A DNA stretch of 64,000 nt from Planktothricoides raciborskii GIHE-MW2 (GCF_040564635.1 NZ_CP159837.1:3831001-3895000), one strand, 5' to 3'; shown: positions 30,709 to 40,445, counted from the stretch's first letter. Numbers and translations are program-made. The notes: a model not told the origin generated them from the letters alone.

Positions 30709-31647
30709 TTAACAAGATTAAACTTCTTGCAAAAGACCGAGATGGGGGATCCTCCCAGCCCCCCTTTTTAAGGGGGGGCGGGGGGCTTTTTAGCTTGGGA
30801 AAGCCAGAATTGTCTAATCTGGACTGACGCAGCTTCGATCTATGATCCCGGAGGAATTGATCGATTGACCTTTCCTCTAGGAAAGCGACCGAATATCCGC
30901 ATCGCGTTAGTCCTGGGAGTAATGGTGATGCGGGCAGGGTGATACTGGCAGGGTGATACTGGCAGAAAGAGGGGTCATATACCTGATTTTGTGCCGATGA
31001 ATCTCTGATAAAATTCTTAAGATTTCAATTTCTCGACTTTCGGTTAATTTGTGAACTATACTAGAGTCAGTACCATGATAAATTTACTATTTCAAACAGT
31101 TAATGAGTGGTTAAATTTTGTTAAAGTTATTTTATGAAACTTCGATGAGATTTGCCGCGCTGCGGGAGTCCTGTAGGGGCTGGCCAACCTGCCAACCTTG
31201 CCGGAAATTGGCAATAAAATTGACTTAGCGGATCCAAACAAGTCTAACCCTGTAATTAAGCCAAGCCAGGAGATGAAAATAAATTGAGAAAAACCCCTTA
31301 ATCACTTAATTAATTAATTAAAATTTAAGTAAATTTTACTTGTCGAATTAAAGTTAAATATTCAATTAAAGTGAAATTAAAATTGCCAGATTTTAATTGG
31401 TGTGGTTTCACTCTTATTCCTTGGAATTTATTGAAAAAACTATTTCGCTCATTGCCAATTTACTATTATAAAAATAGGTGATGGGAGATTGGCAAGGCTG
31501 AACCAAATTAAGAGTAATGGCGAAGCATAATCTGGCAGAACTTAGGTTAACCCGCCGATATATGAATGAGCAAAGGCTTCGCCAATGCCAATAAGGTAAT
31601 CGCGAAATTAAACCTGATGGATTTTGTTGATTCGGGAGAATCGTATA
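30709..31647. other. Long intergenic region, no gene supported
   Basis: About 939 bp. It contains a G/C-rich palindromic repeat (about 30742-30792, CCCCCCTTTTTAAGGGGGG type), a duplicated CAGGGTGATACTGG (about 30935-30962) and otherwise AT-rich sequence. No reading frame, tRNA or riboswitch could be supported. GGGAG at 31633 serves the next gene. Confidence 0.55.
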
Positions 31648-33438
31648 ATGAATGCTTTATCTCATCTAGATCGAGTTACCGCAGACTTAGAAAGTAGCGT
31701 GAATATTACCCGTATGAAAAAGCTACTTTATTTCGTGGTGTATGGCAATTGGGAAGTTAATGAAAATAAATTAACTGAGTTAGACCTGAAAGAATTGATT
31801 CGCGAAATTCTTGGGTTAAATTATAACTTATATCAGTTAGAATCTTTACTGAAAGATATTTGTAGTAAAATTAATAAGCAAGTCGAGTATTTAGCGGTTT
31901 CTGGTGAGATTATTCAAAAAATCGCTCCGCTTTATTTAAACTCATCAGAAATTTTGTCAAATACGGGCAATTCTTTCAATAGTGATTCCTCCACGGATAA
32001 TGGATTAGGCAGTCATCAGCCTAAGATTTTGACTAAATATGATGTGGAGGATAAAAAGCAAGTTAAGCAGGATTTGTTTGAAGTGCGGTTGAAATTGGTG
32101 CAACGGACTAATCCTCTGCGAGTAAAAATTTTGATTTTTTCAGCAATTCATCATGTATTTACTTTTAGTGAGTCCGACTGGTTAGCGTTGAAAAAGTATC
32201 GGTTAGATGAGTTGCTGGAGAAACTTTTGCGGCAGTGTACCCGCCAAAAAGATTTAGAAAATCAGCTTTATAAAACCGCTAAAAATTTTGAGAATAAGAA
32301 TGAAAATATCCAAGTAGCTAGTGCGATCGTTAAGTATCTGAGTCCGCTTTATGAAAAAAATGCTTCACAATTTTTTCAGACTCAGGGAAGTGAACAATTA
32401 ACGGTAAACGTGACTAATTATCTGCCGGAATATCCTGCAAAAGAGAATCACAAATCATTAAATATGGTTGAGTTTATTCAACCCGAAAATGAGCAAGACA
32501 TCGCATCCTTAAATACCTTAAATAACGGGTCAATTTTTCCCGAAAAACCGATTGAATCTTTTGCTTCAATGGGTGAATTTCCGCAGTTAGATTACCACCA
32601 TCTCGGACAAGTTTATGCTTCGGAAGATGAGATCACAATTCCTGAATTGCACACCAGTATTTCTGATCATTTGTCCGGTAAGAGGGATTTTGTAGGTGAT
32701 TTGGCAGAAAAAAATTATGGTGAGCAATTGAGGCATTATGCTGAAGCAAATGCCCCCATTTTTGCCAGTAAAAACACGGCAAAAATCACGGAATCTCTCA
32801 AGCGTCGTCTGAGTTTAGAAGAAGAAATTACCGCTTTAGTAAATAGTCAAGTCCATCGGTTAGGAGAAGAGATGGAAAATAGCTTAAGTGAATTGGAAAA
32901 TTTCTTAGACGATCGCTTACAAGATCAACCAGTTTTTACCGCTTCATCCTTAAAGTATAATAGCCTCAAAAATATGATTGTGCAAATCCAAGAAAAAACC
33001 TTTAAGTATCTGGATTTACTGAGTCAAATGCAGCAGGGAGAAATGCCCGATTTAACTCCGTCAGCCCCCACCACCAGCCAACCGCGAATCGGCGATCGCG
33101 AAGCTAATTTAGCGGATAGTGCGGATAGTCACGATGCTGCCCAAGAGAAGACAATCCAATTAGCAAAAGAAGGAAATACTAAAGCGATCGCGGTTTTGAT
33201 GAATCAGACCCTTAAAGGTCGGGGGATTCATACGTTGGCTGCGATTAAACAGGATTGTCTGCACATTGTTTTGGAATCAGAAAAAGAACCCAACCAAAAA
33301 GCCAGCATTAATTTGGTACAAAAACATTTATCGCCTTTGGAGATTACATCTATTAATAAGGTAAAAGTCCACTGGCGACAAACTGGCAGTAAATCTCTGG
33401 TTTGGAGTCACGAATTTAATTATATTGTTGATGGATGA
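31648..33438 (+). CDS. Unknown cyanobacterial protein with duplicated helical domain
   Basis: 596 residues from the ATG at 31648, which follows GGGAG; a TTG at 31624 is less likely. Two related helical modules are visible. Module one (about 22-105) contains MKKLLYFVVYGNWEVNE...EYLAVSGEIIQKIAPLY. Module two (about 170-245) contains VKILIFSAIHHVFTFSE...NIQVASAIVKYLSPLY. An acidic, disordered-looking centre and a coiled coil (about 390-460) follow. The C-terminal 100 residues (EGNTKAIAVLMNQTLKGRGIHTLAAIK...WRQTGSKSLVWSHEF) resemble a module I have seen at the ends of other cyanobacterial proteins. No catalytic motif; function unknown. Confidence 0.78.
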   Translation: MNALSHLDRVTADLESSVNITRMKKLLYFVVYGNWEVNENKLTELDLKELIREILGLNYNLYQLESLLKDICSKINKQVEYLAVSGEIIQKIAPLYLNSSEILSNTGNSFNSDSSTDNGLGSHQPKILTKYDVEDKKQVKQDLFEVRLKLVQRTNPLRVKILIFSAIHHVFTFSESDWLALKKYRLDELLEKLLRQCTRQKDLENQLYKTAKNFENKNENIQVASAIVKYLSPLYEKNASQFFQTQGSEQLTVNVTNYLPEYPAKENHKSLNMVEFIQPENEQDIASLNTLNNGSIFPEKPIESFASMGEFPQLDYHHLGQVYASEDEITIPELHTSISDHLSGKRDFVGDLAEKNYGEQLRHYAEANAPIFASKNTAKITESLKRRLSLEEEITALVNSQVHRLGEEMENSLSELENFLDDRLQDQPVFTASSLKYNSLKNMIVQIQEKTFKYLDLLSQMQQGEMPDLTPSAPTTSQPRIGDREANLADSADSHDAAQEKTIQLAKEGNTKAIAVLMNQTLKGRGIHTLAAIKQDCLHIVLESEKEPNQKASINLVQKHLSPLEITSINKVKVHWRQTGSKSLVWSHEFNYIVDG

Positions 33439-33439
33439 T

Positions 33440-33668
33440 TGTTGGTTGTTGTTGGGTAGGGATTCTTTGGGTAGGGATTCTTTGGGTAGGGATTTTTTGG
33501 GTAGGGATTCTTGGTTTGTTGGTTGTTGTTTGTTCTTAATGTTGGCCGTTTGTCAAGAATTAACCACCAACCAATAACCACCAACCACCAACCAACAACC
33601 AACAACAAAAGAATCCTTAGCCACCAACCAATAACCACCAACCACCAACCACCAACTAACAACAAATA
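33440..33668. repeat. Cluster of short tandem repeats before a pentapeptide gene
   Basis: Four copies of a 15-bp unit GGGTAGGGATTCTTT (about 33455-33515) are followed by GGTTGTT heptads. Across a short spacer come about 100 bp of the complementary ACCAACC/CAACAAC type up to the start of the next gene. The two halves could fold into a long imperfect hairpin. This is the STRR (short tandemly repeated repetitive) type of sequence described in filamentous cyanobacteria. Confidence 0.85.
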
Positions 33669-33674
33669 ACTAAT

Positions 33675-34670
33675 ATGGAAGGAAATGAAATTCTGAGACG
33701 ATATCAAGCGGGAGAAACTGACTTTAAAGGAGTTTCTCTACGGAATGCCCACTTGCAAGGGGCTGATTTAATTGGGGTGAATTTGAGTCAAGCAGACTTG
33801 AATGCGGCAAATCTGATTTTCGGATATTTAAGTCGGGTGAATTTGTATGGGGCAAATTTAACCCATACAAAAATGGCTGGGGCGAATCTGAATCAGGCGG
33901 ATTTACGCAATGCCAATTTAAGTGATGCGGATTTGCATGGGGCGACGTTGCAAGGGGCAGATTTACGCAAGGCGAATCTGTCTTTGGCGGTGTTGTTGGA
34001 TACTAATTTGATTGGGGCAGATTTACGCAATGTAAATTTGAGTGGGGCTTGCTTGCGCGGGGCTTGCTTGCGTGGGGCAAATCTGCGTTATGAACGACGC
34101 GCTTATGCTGCCGCAGACTTACGCGGGGCAGACTTGCGCGGGGCAGACCTGCGGGGGGTGAATTTGGCGGGGGCTGACCTCACCAGGGCGGATTTGCGCG
34201 GGGCAAATTTGATGGAAACAAACCTGCGAGGGGCAAACCTGACTCAGGTGAAAATCCAAGAGGCTAATTTAACGCGGGCATTGCTAACGGAAACGAATTT
34301 AACTCACGCGATCGCCTTTGATGCGTTGATGATTGAAGTGCAGATGGAACGGGCGATCCTTACGGAGTCCGACCTGACCAGGGCGAATCTCAGTGGGTCA
34401 ATATTACCAGATGCGAAACTTGACAAAGCAACTTTGGTAGGCGCAAATTTAACTAAGGCTAATTTAACTCGGGCTAACTTAACTCGAACCAATTTGACGG
34501 GAGCGAATCTCACTGAGGCGGATCTACTAGAAGTTTATTTTGCCAAAACCAACCTTAGTGACGCAAATTTAAGGAAAGCCACTCTGTTAAGAGCAGAACT
34601 CAGTATGGCCAATTTAACAGGTGCAAACCTTGAAGGTGCCATGATGCCTAATGGGGATATGAATGATTAA
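33675..34670 (+). CDS. Pentapeptide-repeat protein
   Basis: 331 residues. After an N-terminal EILRRYQAGETDFKGVSL cap, typical of this cyanobacterial subfamily, about 58 pentapeptides of the A(D/N)LxG/R type run nearly to the C-terminus (GAMMPNGDMND). A short irregular loop (RYERRAYAA, near residue 140) interrupts the helix. No signal peptide and no enzymatic domain, so it is cytosolic. The start codon follows directly after a CAACAA tandem-repeat tract with no clear ribosome-binding site. Related but broken genes occur at 52533. Confidence 0.9.
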   Translation: MEGNEILRRYQAGETDFKGVSLRNAHLQGADLIGVNLSQADLNAANLIFGYLSRVNLYGANLTHTKMAGANLNQADLRNANLSDADLHGATLQGADLRKANLSLAVLLDTNLIGADLRNVNLSGACLRGACLRGANLRYERRAYAAADLRGADLRGADLRGVNLAGADLTRADLRGANLMETNLRGANLTQVKIQEANLTRALLTETNLTHAIAFDALMIEVQMERAILTESDLTRANLSGSILPDAKLDKATLVGANLTKANLTRANLTRTNLTGANLTEADLLEVYFAKTNLSDANLRKATLLRAELSMANLTGANLEGAMMPNGDMND

Positions 34671-34729
34671 AACATTTTCGAGTTGTCAATAGCCTTTTCC
34701 ATCACGAATATTGTGTGAGGATAAGTATT

Positions 34730-36625
34730 ATGTTGGCCAATTATGCCAAGTATTTTTTGTGTGGCCTTTCTGTGTTAATGCTTTATGGGGGATTCGTGAA
34801 TGCGGCAGAAAGCGATCCGGTCTCCCCCTTTTTAAGGGGGGCTAGGGGGGATCGAGATGTTGCCGATCGCCATAAGCCACAGTTCGATCCGGCTTCATTT
34901 AGCGAATGGGGATTAGAATTGGGATTAATTTCCCAAAATCCCTCCAGCCCCACGAATCAACCACCCCTGGAAATTGATCGGATTGATGCGGGCATCCCCA
35001 AAAACCGGGTAGAGTCCATTAACCCCAGTCCCATTTCCGTCACCCCCGCAACCCCAACAACCCCAACAACCCCAACAACCAACAACCAACAACCAACAAC
35101 TAACGTCAATGAGGTTTTGCAGCAAATCGAGGAATACAGCCCCATTAATCAATCTCTGCAAGAGTCAGAACCTTTGGAAAAGGTGAATTCAGTGTTTGAT
35201 TTGGCGGATGTTTTCCCGAATGATTGGGCTTATAGTGCTTTGGAATCTTTGGCGGAACGTTACGATTGTTTGTTGGCTTATGGCGATCGCACTTATCGGG
35301 GCGATCGCGCCATGACTCGTTATGAATTTGCTGCCAGTTTAGATGCTTGTTTAACCGCAATTCAACAACAAATCGAAGCTAAAAAATCCGATATCACCGG
35401 CGAAGATTTAGCCCAATTACAGCGTTTACAGACGGAATTTGCCACAGAATTAGGCCAATTGCGAGCTCGCATCGATAATTTGGAAGTTCGCACCGCTGAA
35501 TTAGAAGCAAATAAAGTCAATCAGTCGGTGACGGTGTTTGGTGGTGAGGCGATTTTTGGTCTAGCAAGCGCCTTTGGGGGCGACCCTCCGGGGACGGGAG
35601 ATGCACAAACGGCTTTTCATAGCTTAGTCCGCTTGCAAACGGTTTCGACGTTTAGCGGCAAAGACCGCTTACGGGTAGAAATGGCCGCTGGCAACTTTGA
35701 TGACTTGGGTTTTGCCAGTCCTCAAGTGTTAAATACTGCCCCCGCGTTGCTGTCTTATCAAGCAGATACGGATAAAAATATTCAGTTGTCAATGGTGGAA
35801 TATCGTATGGCTTTGGGCGATCGCTTTGTTACCACTTTTAGACCCGTAGGGTTTAGCCTTGCCACGGTTTTAACCACCAACTCCCCTTATTTTGACAATG
35901 GACGGGGGGCAATTTCCCGCTTTGGGGAAGCCAACCCCGTGTTTAAAATTGGCGATTTAGATGCTGGGGTGGGATTTGACTGGTTGATCAGTCAGCGATT
36001 TCGCTTGCAAATGGCTTACGGCACCCAAGGAACGGGCAATCCCCTGAAAGGTTTTGGTAATGCGGATAGTAATGCCCTAGGATTGCAGTTTTTACTCTTA
36101 CCCTTTGACCGGGTACTCACTGGTCTGACTTTTGTTTATGGGTATTCTGAAGATGGGCGATTAAATACCTTTACCGGCAGTGCGATCGCCGATGCTTCGG
36201 GCTTTATCAATCAGCGATCGCGCATTTATGCCGCCAGTGGCACCTTACAATGGCGGGTATTAGACGACCTGACTTTCTCCACCTGGGGCGGTATCGTGGG
36301 CACTCACGGCATGGAAACTGATGCTTATGCCGTCAGCACTAATTATATGTTTGCCTTGGGTTTGTCCGATACCTTTGGCCGAGATGGGGACTTACTCGCG
36401 GTCATGTTTGGTCAACCACCGAAATTAGTCGAATATGATGACTTTGATATTTCGTCAGGGTTAGCGGATCAAGGGCAATCTTATCACATTGAAGCCTTTT
36501 ATCGCTTCAAAATCAATGACAAAGTGACCATTACTCCGGGCTTCTTCATGGTGACAAACCCAGGAAATATCGAAGATAATAACAATATCTATGTGGGCGC
36601 CCTTCGTACCACATTTCGCTTTTAA
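34730..36625 (+). CDS. SLH-domain OprB-type porin (iron-uptake-porin family)
   Basis: 631 residues from the ATG at 34730 (GAGGA 8 bp upstream; a GTG at 34715 is less likely). Signal peptide about 1-25. Residues 28-42 (SDPVSPFLRGARGD) are the translation of a repetitive palindrome. Residues about 105-125 are a Thr-Pro tract from a tandem repeat. An SLH domain (about 155-215; DVFPNDWAYSALESLAERY, GDRAMTRYEFAASL) is followed by a coiled coil (about 225-260) and a porin beta-barrel (265-631) ending in FRF. Such proteins are the major outer-membrane porins of cyanobacteria, the SLH domain holding the peptidoglycan. Confidence 0.93.
   Translation: MLANYAKYFLCGLSVLMLYGGFVNAAESDPVSPFLRGARGDRDVADRHKPQFDPASFSEWGLELGLISQNPSSPTNQPPLEIDRIDAGIPKNRVESINPSPISVTPATPTTPTTPTTNNQQPTTNVNEVLQQIEEYSPINQSLQESEPLEKVNSVFDLADVFPNDWAYSALESLAERYDCLLAYGDRTYRGDRAMTRYEFAASLDACLTAIQQQIEAKKSDITGEDLAQLQRLQTEFATELGQLRARIDNLEVRTAELEANKVNQSVTVFGGEAIFGLASAFGGDPPGTGDAQTAFHSLVRLQTVSTFSGKDRLRVEMAAGNFDDLGFASPQVLNTAPALLSYQADTDKNIQLSMVEYRMALGDRFVTTFRPVGFSLATVLTTNSPYFDNGRGAISRFGEANPVFKIGDLDAGVGFDWLISQRFRLQMAYGTQGTGNPLKGFGNADSNALGLQFLLLPFDRVLTGLTFVYGYSEDGRLNTFTGSAIADASGFINQRSRIYAASGTLQWRVLDDLTFSTWGGIVGTHGMETDAYAVSTNYMFALGLSDTFGRDGDLLAVMFGQPPKLVEYDDFDISSGLADQGQSYHIEAFYRFKINDKVTITPGFFMVTNPGNIEDNNNIYVGALRTTFRF
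34814..34856. repeat. Palindromic repeat embedded in the porin reading frame
   Basis: GATC...CCCCCTTTTTAAGGGGGG...GGATC, the same C-rich/G-rich palindrome found between genes near 30750, 61678 and 61764. Here it is translated in frame just after the porin signal peptide as SPFLRGARGD. Confidence 0.85.
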
Positions 36626-36654
36626 TTTTTCTGCCCAATCCTTCGGTAAATAAT

Positions 36655-37377
36655 ATGTGGCTACTAAAACAAATTCCCGCAATTTTCATATTTTCGGCCT
36701 GTCTGGGTTTAAACCTGAACTTATCAGGAATAGGGGCTGCTCATGCCCAATCCTCTGAACCATCAGAGCAAATAATTGCCCAAGCAACGGACAGCCAAGC
36801 AGCCCCGCGCCGTCGCATCAAACCTTCTTTTTTTGAAGAAGAAAGAAGACCAAAATTTGGCTTTGGTGACTTTCTCGACTCCGCCTTAAATGGCGTCGAA
36901 AATGCCTTTGGTGCCGATGATACCACCCAAATCATTCAAGGCATTGCCTTTGATACCATATCCATTCCCGTGTTACAAGGAATCGCTGGAACTTTAACGG
37001 TCAGTGACTTTAAAGATAACAATATCGGCACATTTTTGAACACCACTTTGATTGGCGAAGGGGTGAATTTAAGCTTCACCAATAGTCAACCAAATTCCGA
37101 CCAACGCACCGGCACCATTACCGTCAATGGAACGGTCAGCAGTGGCAGCGGAACTTTGACTTTTAACAACGAAGTCAGACAATATAACGCTGGTTTTAGT
37201 AATAAAGGAAATGATGTCAGTGCGGTATTCTTAATTGTCGATCCCAACGATCCGAGTCGGTCAATTTTTATTCAACTGCCGCGCACGACTGTTGAAGGGG
37301 CAAATGACCTAAATGATGATGATGATGTCGTCTCCGGTCGGGCAAGTTTATCCATTGGTTTACCGAGCGATCGCTAA
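36655..37377 (+). CDS. Secreted protein of unknown function
   Basis: 240 residues. A clear signal peptide (about 1-32, ending AHA) is followed by a Gln/Ala-rich stretch, a basic RRRIKPSFF region and then a beta-rich domain with many Thr, Ser and Asn (GTLTVSDFKDNNIGTFLN...GTITVNGTVSSGSGTLTF). The C-terminus has an acidic DLNDDDD. I do not recognise a family. It follows the porin by 29 bp on the same strand and may be co-transcribed, hinting at an outer-membrane or periplasmic place. Confidence 0.75.
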   Translation: MWLLKQIPAIFIFSACLGLNLNLSGIGAAHAQSSEPSEQIIAQATDSQAAPRRRIKPSFFEEERRPKFGFGDFLDSALNGVENAFGADDTTQIIQGIAFDTISIPVLQGIAGTLTVSDFKDNNIGTFLNTTLIGEGVNLSFTNSQPNSDQRTGTITVNGTVSSGSGTLTFNNEVRQYNAGFSNKGNDVSAVFLIVDPNDPSRSIFIQLPRTTVEGANDLNDDDDVVSGRASLSIGLPSDR

Positions 37378-37395
37378 TTTTTTGCCCTGACCAGA

Positions 37396-37424
37396 AATCC
37401 CTATCCCAAATTAGGATAGGGATT
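37396..37424 (+). terminator. Hairpin after the secreted-protein gene
   Basis: An 11-bp perfect stem AATCCCTATCC/GGATAGGGATT with a 7-base loop, 19 bp after the stop codon at 37377. It lacks a T-tract, so it may be a processing or attenuating structure rather than a classical terminator. Confidence 0.5.
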
Positions 37425-37564
37425 AAAAAACCCGGTTTTTGAACCAAATTTCTCTGTGTTCTGATTTCTCTGTGTCCTTTGTGTCTCTGTGGTTCAAATT
37501 ATCCGGTTTAGAAATCTTCCCGAAATCCTATACCTCTAATTAAAACTATTCACAATATAATATT

Positions 37565-39211
37565 ATGACTTCATCTAACTTAGAAAATGCGGCCAGCAGA
37601 ATTATTGAAAGTCGGATTAAAGCGGCTACGGTTTACACCAATCAAGCTTTAGTCGTGCGCCAGTCCCAACTTGAATTGACCGGAGCAGAACAGGAGTTAA
37701 TTATTGAAGGATTGCCCCTGAGTTTGCAACAAGATTCGGTGAGAAGTCGGGGGGTTGGCAATGTGCCGGTGAAAATATTAGGTGTACAAACTGAGCAAGT
37801 TTTTTCTTCAGAACCCATTGAACAACGGACTGCCGAAATTAACCAGGAAATTCAGGCGATCGCAGCGGAAATACAAAAACTTGAAGATCAAATCGTCGGG
37901 ATTAATTTACAGCGCAATTTTGTGCAAGATTTGGGAAGTAAATATCTAGAACGATTTTCCAGCTTGCAACCTCCTAATGAAGTGAATTTAGACGAAATTA
38001 GCCGGTTATTAGGATTTATTGGCAGCCAAGACCAATCATTAGCCGGTCAAATTACTCAGTATAAACAAGAAAAAGCTAACCGGGAAAATCAATTAGAGGT
38101 TTTGCGCGATCGCCTGAAACAAGTCCAAACCAAAACCAACCGCGATCGCTACAGTCATTATCGCATTCTCCTAGCCATTGAACCGGAAAGCGCCGGAACT
38201 TTTGAACTGGAAATTTCTTATTTAGTCAACTATGCCAGTTGGAGTCCACTTTATGATATTCGCAGCAATACCACAGGGGATCAACTGCATTTAACTTATT
38301 TGGCGGAAGTAAAACAAAAAACCGGCGAAGATTGGATCGGAATTAACTTAACTTTATCCACGGCAAAACCTTCCCTGGGAAAACTGCCCAATAAATTAAA
38401 ACCTTTCTTTATTCAAAGTGGCGGTTTTCGTACCCGTGAATCCGCCGATGAATTGGCTGGAAGACCAAGGTCTTATCCCGCTGAATTTTTTGAATTAGAC
38501 GCACTATTAGAAGAACCAGTTCCATCAATGGATTTAAGTGCTGAGGTAAAAATAGAAGCGGAACAAGCGATCGCTGAAACGACTCAAGTCGGAGGAATTG
38601 TCACATTTTCTTTAGAGCGAAATTCCACAATTCCCAGTGACGACCAAGCCCATAAAGTCATGCTCTATCAGACTCATTATGCTGGTCAACCGCAACATAT
38701 TACCGTACCTCGGTTAGATAGTTGTGCTTATCTAGAAACTCAAGCTATAAATCCCGCCGATGGTGCAACCTTACTCCCCGGTAAAGCGAATATTTTCCGG
38801 GATAATACCCTAGTCGGAACCACCGAGTTAGAGCATATTTCTCCCGGTCAATCCTTTAAAGTTTATTTAGGTATTGATGAAAGTATCAAAGTCAGTCGGG
38901 ACTTAGTTAAACGAGAAGTTGAATCAATCGGCACTTATCGCCGGATTAATTACAGTTACCGAATTCGCCTGAGCAATTTACGCGCTGAGGAAACCAAAAT
39001 CCGAGTAATTGAACAATTGCCCGTCAGTCGGGATGAACGAATTAAAGTTCGCTTGTTGCGGACTCAACCAGAAATTCTCGAAGGAGAAATGGGAACCTTA
39101 GAATGGTTATTAGTGTTAGCCCCGAAATCCCAACCAGAATCTCGCCAAGAGATAGCTTACCAATCCAGTACAGAATATCCGACTAATTTAGCGATCGAAT
39201 ATTCATCCTAA
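37565..39211 (+). CDS. MuiA-type protein (DUF4140/DUF4139)
   Basis: 548 residues. The N-terminal DUF4140 (about 15-115; IKAATVYTNQALVVRQ...ELIIEGLPLSLQQDSVRSRG) is followed by a coiled coil (85-200). DUF4139 (about 205-545) contains VNYASWSPLYDIRSNT, LTYLAEVKQKTGEDWIGINLTLSTAKP and YRIRLSNLRAEETKIRVIEQLPVSRDERIKV. The family is named after a mucoidy inhibitor. There is no signal peptide, and its biochemical role is unknown. Single gene. Confidence 0.88.
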   Translation: MTSSNLENAASRIIESRIKAATVYTNQALVVRQSQLELTGAEQELIIEGLPLSLQQDSVRSRGVGNVPVKILGVQTEQVFSSEPIEQRTAEINQEIQAIAAEIQKLEDQIVGINLQRNFVQDLGSKYLERFSSLQPPNEVNLDEISRLLGFIGSQDQSLAGQITQYKQEKANRENQLEVLRDRLKQVQTKTNRDRYSHYRILLAIEPESAGTFELEISYLVNYASWSPLYDIRSNTTGDQLHLTYLAEVKQKTGEDWIGINLTLSTAKPSLGKLPNKLKPFFIQSGGFRTRESADELAGRPRSYPAEFFELDALLEEPVPSMDLSAEVKIEAEQAIAETTQVGGIVTFSLERNSTIPSDDQAHKVMLYQTHYAGQPQHITVPRLDSCAYLETQAINPADGATLLPGKANIFRDNTLVGTTELEHISPGQSFKVYLGIDESIKVSRDLVKREVESIGTYRRINYSYRIRLSNLRAEETKIRVIEQLPVSRDERIKVRLLRTQPEILEGEMGTLEWLLVLAPKSQPESRQEIAYQSSTEYPTNLAIEYSS

Positions 39212-39402
39212 GTTTCATCTGCTGCCAAAATCAAGCCTCGTAGGTAGGGCAAAAGCCTACCTACTTTCCCAATACAGGACAAAAGCTCACGCGATCGCAT
39301 CCCTGATTTTTTCTTAAAGATTTGTTACATCCTGGGGGTATCAGCATATAAACCTTAAATGAAAAAGATAAAATAAGAATAGATCGACTGAAAATTCAGG
39401 GA

Positions 39403-40134
39403 ATGTCAACTATGAATCTCAAACCAATATTTTTATTTACAATTGGAGGAATAATTGCCGTTCAAATTACCGAAATAAACTTTATCTTTAATGCCAAAAC
39501 ACCATTGCCATCAGGCACATTTTTAGCCCAAAAAACCACCCCAAACAGTGACAGCAACCCCAGCCATAATCAACCCCAAGAAACTGGGCGCAGTCGGCGT
39601 CAAGACGTGAAATATCGATTTTAATGCAACAGCGACAACCAAACCATTCTGGCATTATATAAACGGATACGCAGCCGCAGCAGTAGCAGGGTTTCTTGGC
39701 ATCGGGCTGGAGAACGGCAAATAATTCAATGGACCGAAGAAGGCGCCCAAGAGTTTGGGGAAAATTTGACCGCTTCAGAACGTTGCCGCGCTGTGAGAAA
39801 GAGGTTTAATCAGTATTGTTTGCGGCAAAGCGCTCAACCGACCTTGCCGCCATTAAGTGAAGGAGTGGTGAATGGAATGCCCGTAATTTGTGCCGCTGCG
39901 GAAGTAGAGTGTAGTCCTAATAATACTTTATGGACATTGAAAACAGAAAATCGCGATACTAATGGCCGAATTATTGCTCAACTTTTAAGTGCTTTAAAAG
40001 GAGAAGCTGGTACTGGCTTAATTTTGGAAAGTGAAGATGATTTAGAGATTACCTCAATTCTCATAGAAAGTTTGATTGATGGGATTATTATGCAGAAAAG
40101 CGATCGCCTGCCAGACCATAGTGAACCGAGCTAA
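39403..40134 (+). pseudogene. COP23-domain-like secreted protein with an in-frame stop
   Basis: Residues 1-73 encode a signal peptide and a linker ending DVKYRF, then TAA at 39622-39624. The same frame continues without another stop to 40134: CNSDNQTILALYKR...IQWTEEGAQEF...ASERCRAVRKRFNQY...VNGMPVICAAAEVEC...LILES. This order of Cys, Arg-Cys and Val-Cys motifs resembles the circadian-oscillating protein COP23 domain, whose conserved start is RF-Y-C; here TAA replaces the Tyr codon. The last 11 codons lie in a duplicated segment copied from the antisense strand of the gene at 40597, so the C-terminus is also altered. Confidence 0.75.
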
Positions 40135-40390
40135 ATTCTGTCCCCGCTCCACTGCGAATATTAATCCGAGAATTCGGCATCGCCGTTAACAAAGCCATTT
40201 CATTAGATTGATCTAGGTCAAGGTTTACCGATGGTGCGGAGGGCGAATTATTAAAGGATGAAAGATGGGCAAAACTTAATTTTGTGCCGAGCGCGCCGAT
40301 TGTGCCGATCTCGCTCAAAATTCCCAGAAAAATTACTATCCAGTATTTTGATTTTGTTAATTTCATCGTTACACCGGGCCTAAGAATCAT
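40088..40390 (-). pseudogene. Truncated duplicate of the SH3-domain gene
   Basis: Its first 97 codons match the 5' end of the gene at 40597-41397 with few changes, up to GLAGDR in the SH3 domain. There the reading frame leaves the duplicated block at a GCGATCGC site and ends after three foreign codons. Only the signal peptide and half an SH3 domain remain. Confidence 0.88.
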
Positions 40391-40443
40391 TTAACCTAGA
40401 TCGGTAACTCAAAAAGACCTGTGAATGTTCCCTAGGAGAGTAA
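40100..40443. repeat. Segmental duplication, copy 1 (344 bp)
   Basis: Matches 41107-41450 in direct orientation with about five mismatches by eye. It begins exactly at a GCGATCGC octamer in both copies and ends at GAGTAA. It carries the promoter region and first third of the SH3-domain gene. Confidence 0.93.
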
Positions 40444-40445
40444 TC

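Noticed and set aside
33440-33668. CRISPR-like array
   Set aside because: Units are 7-15 bp and contiguous, with no unique spacers of constant length and no cas genes.
33420-33707. 95-codon minus-strand frame with NPYPK repeats
   Set aside because: It is only the translation of the 15-bp and heptamer tandem repeats; no ribosome-binding site or family support.
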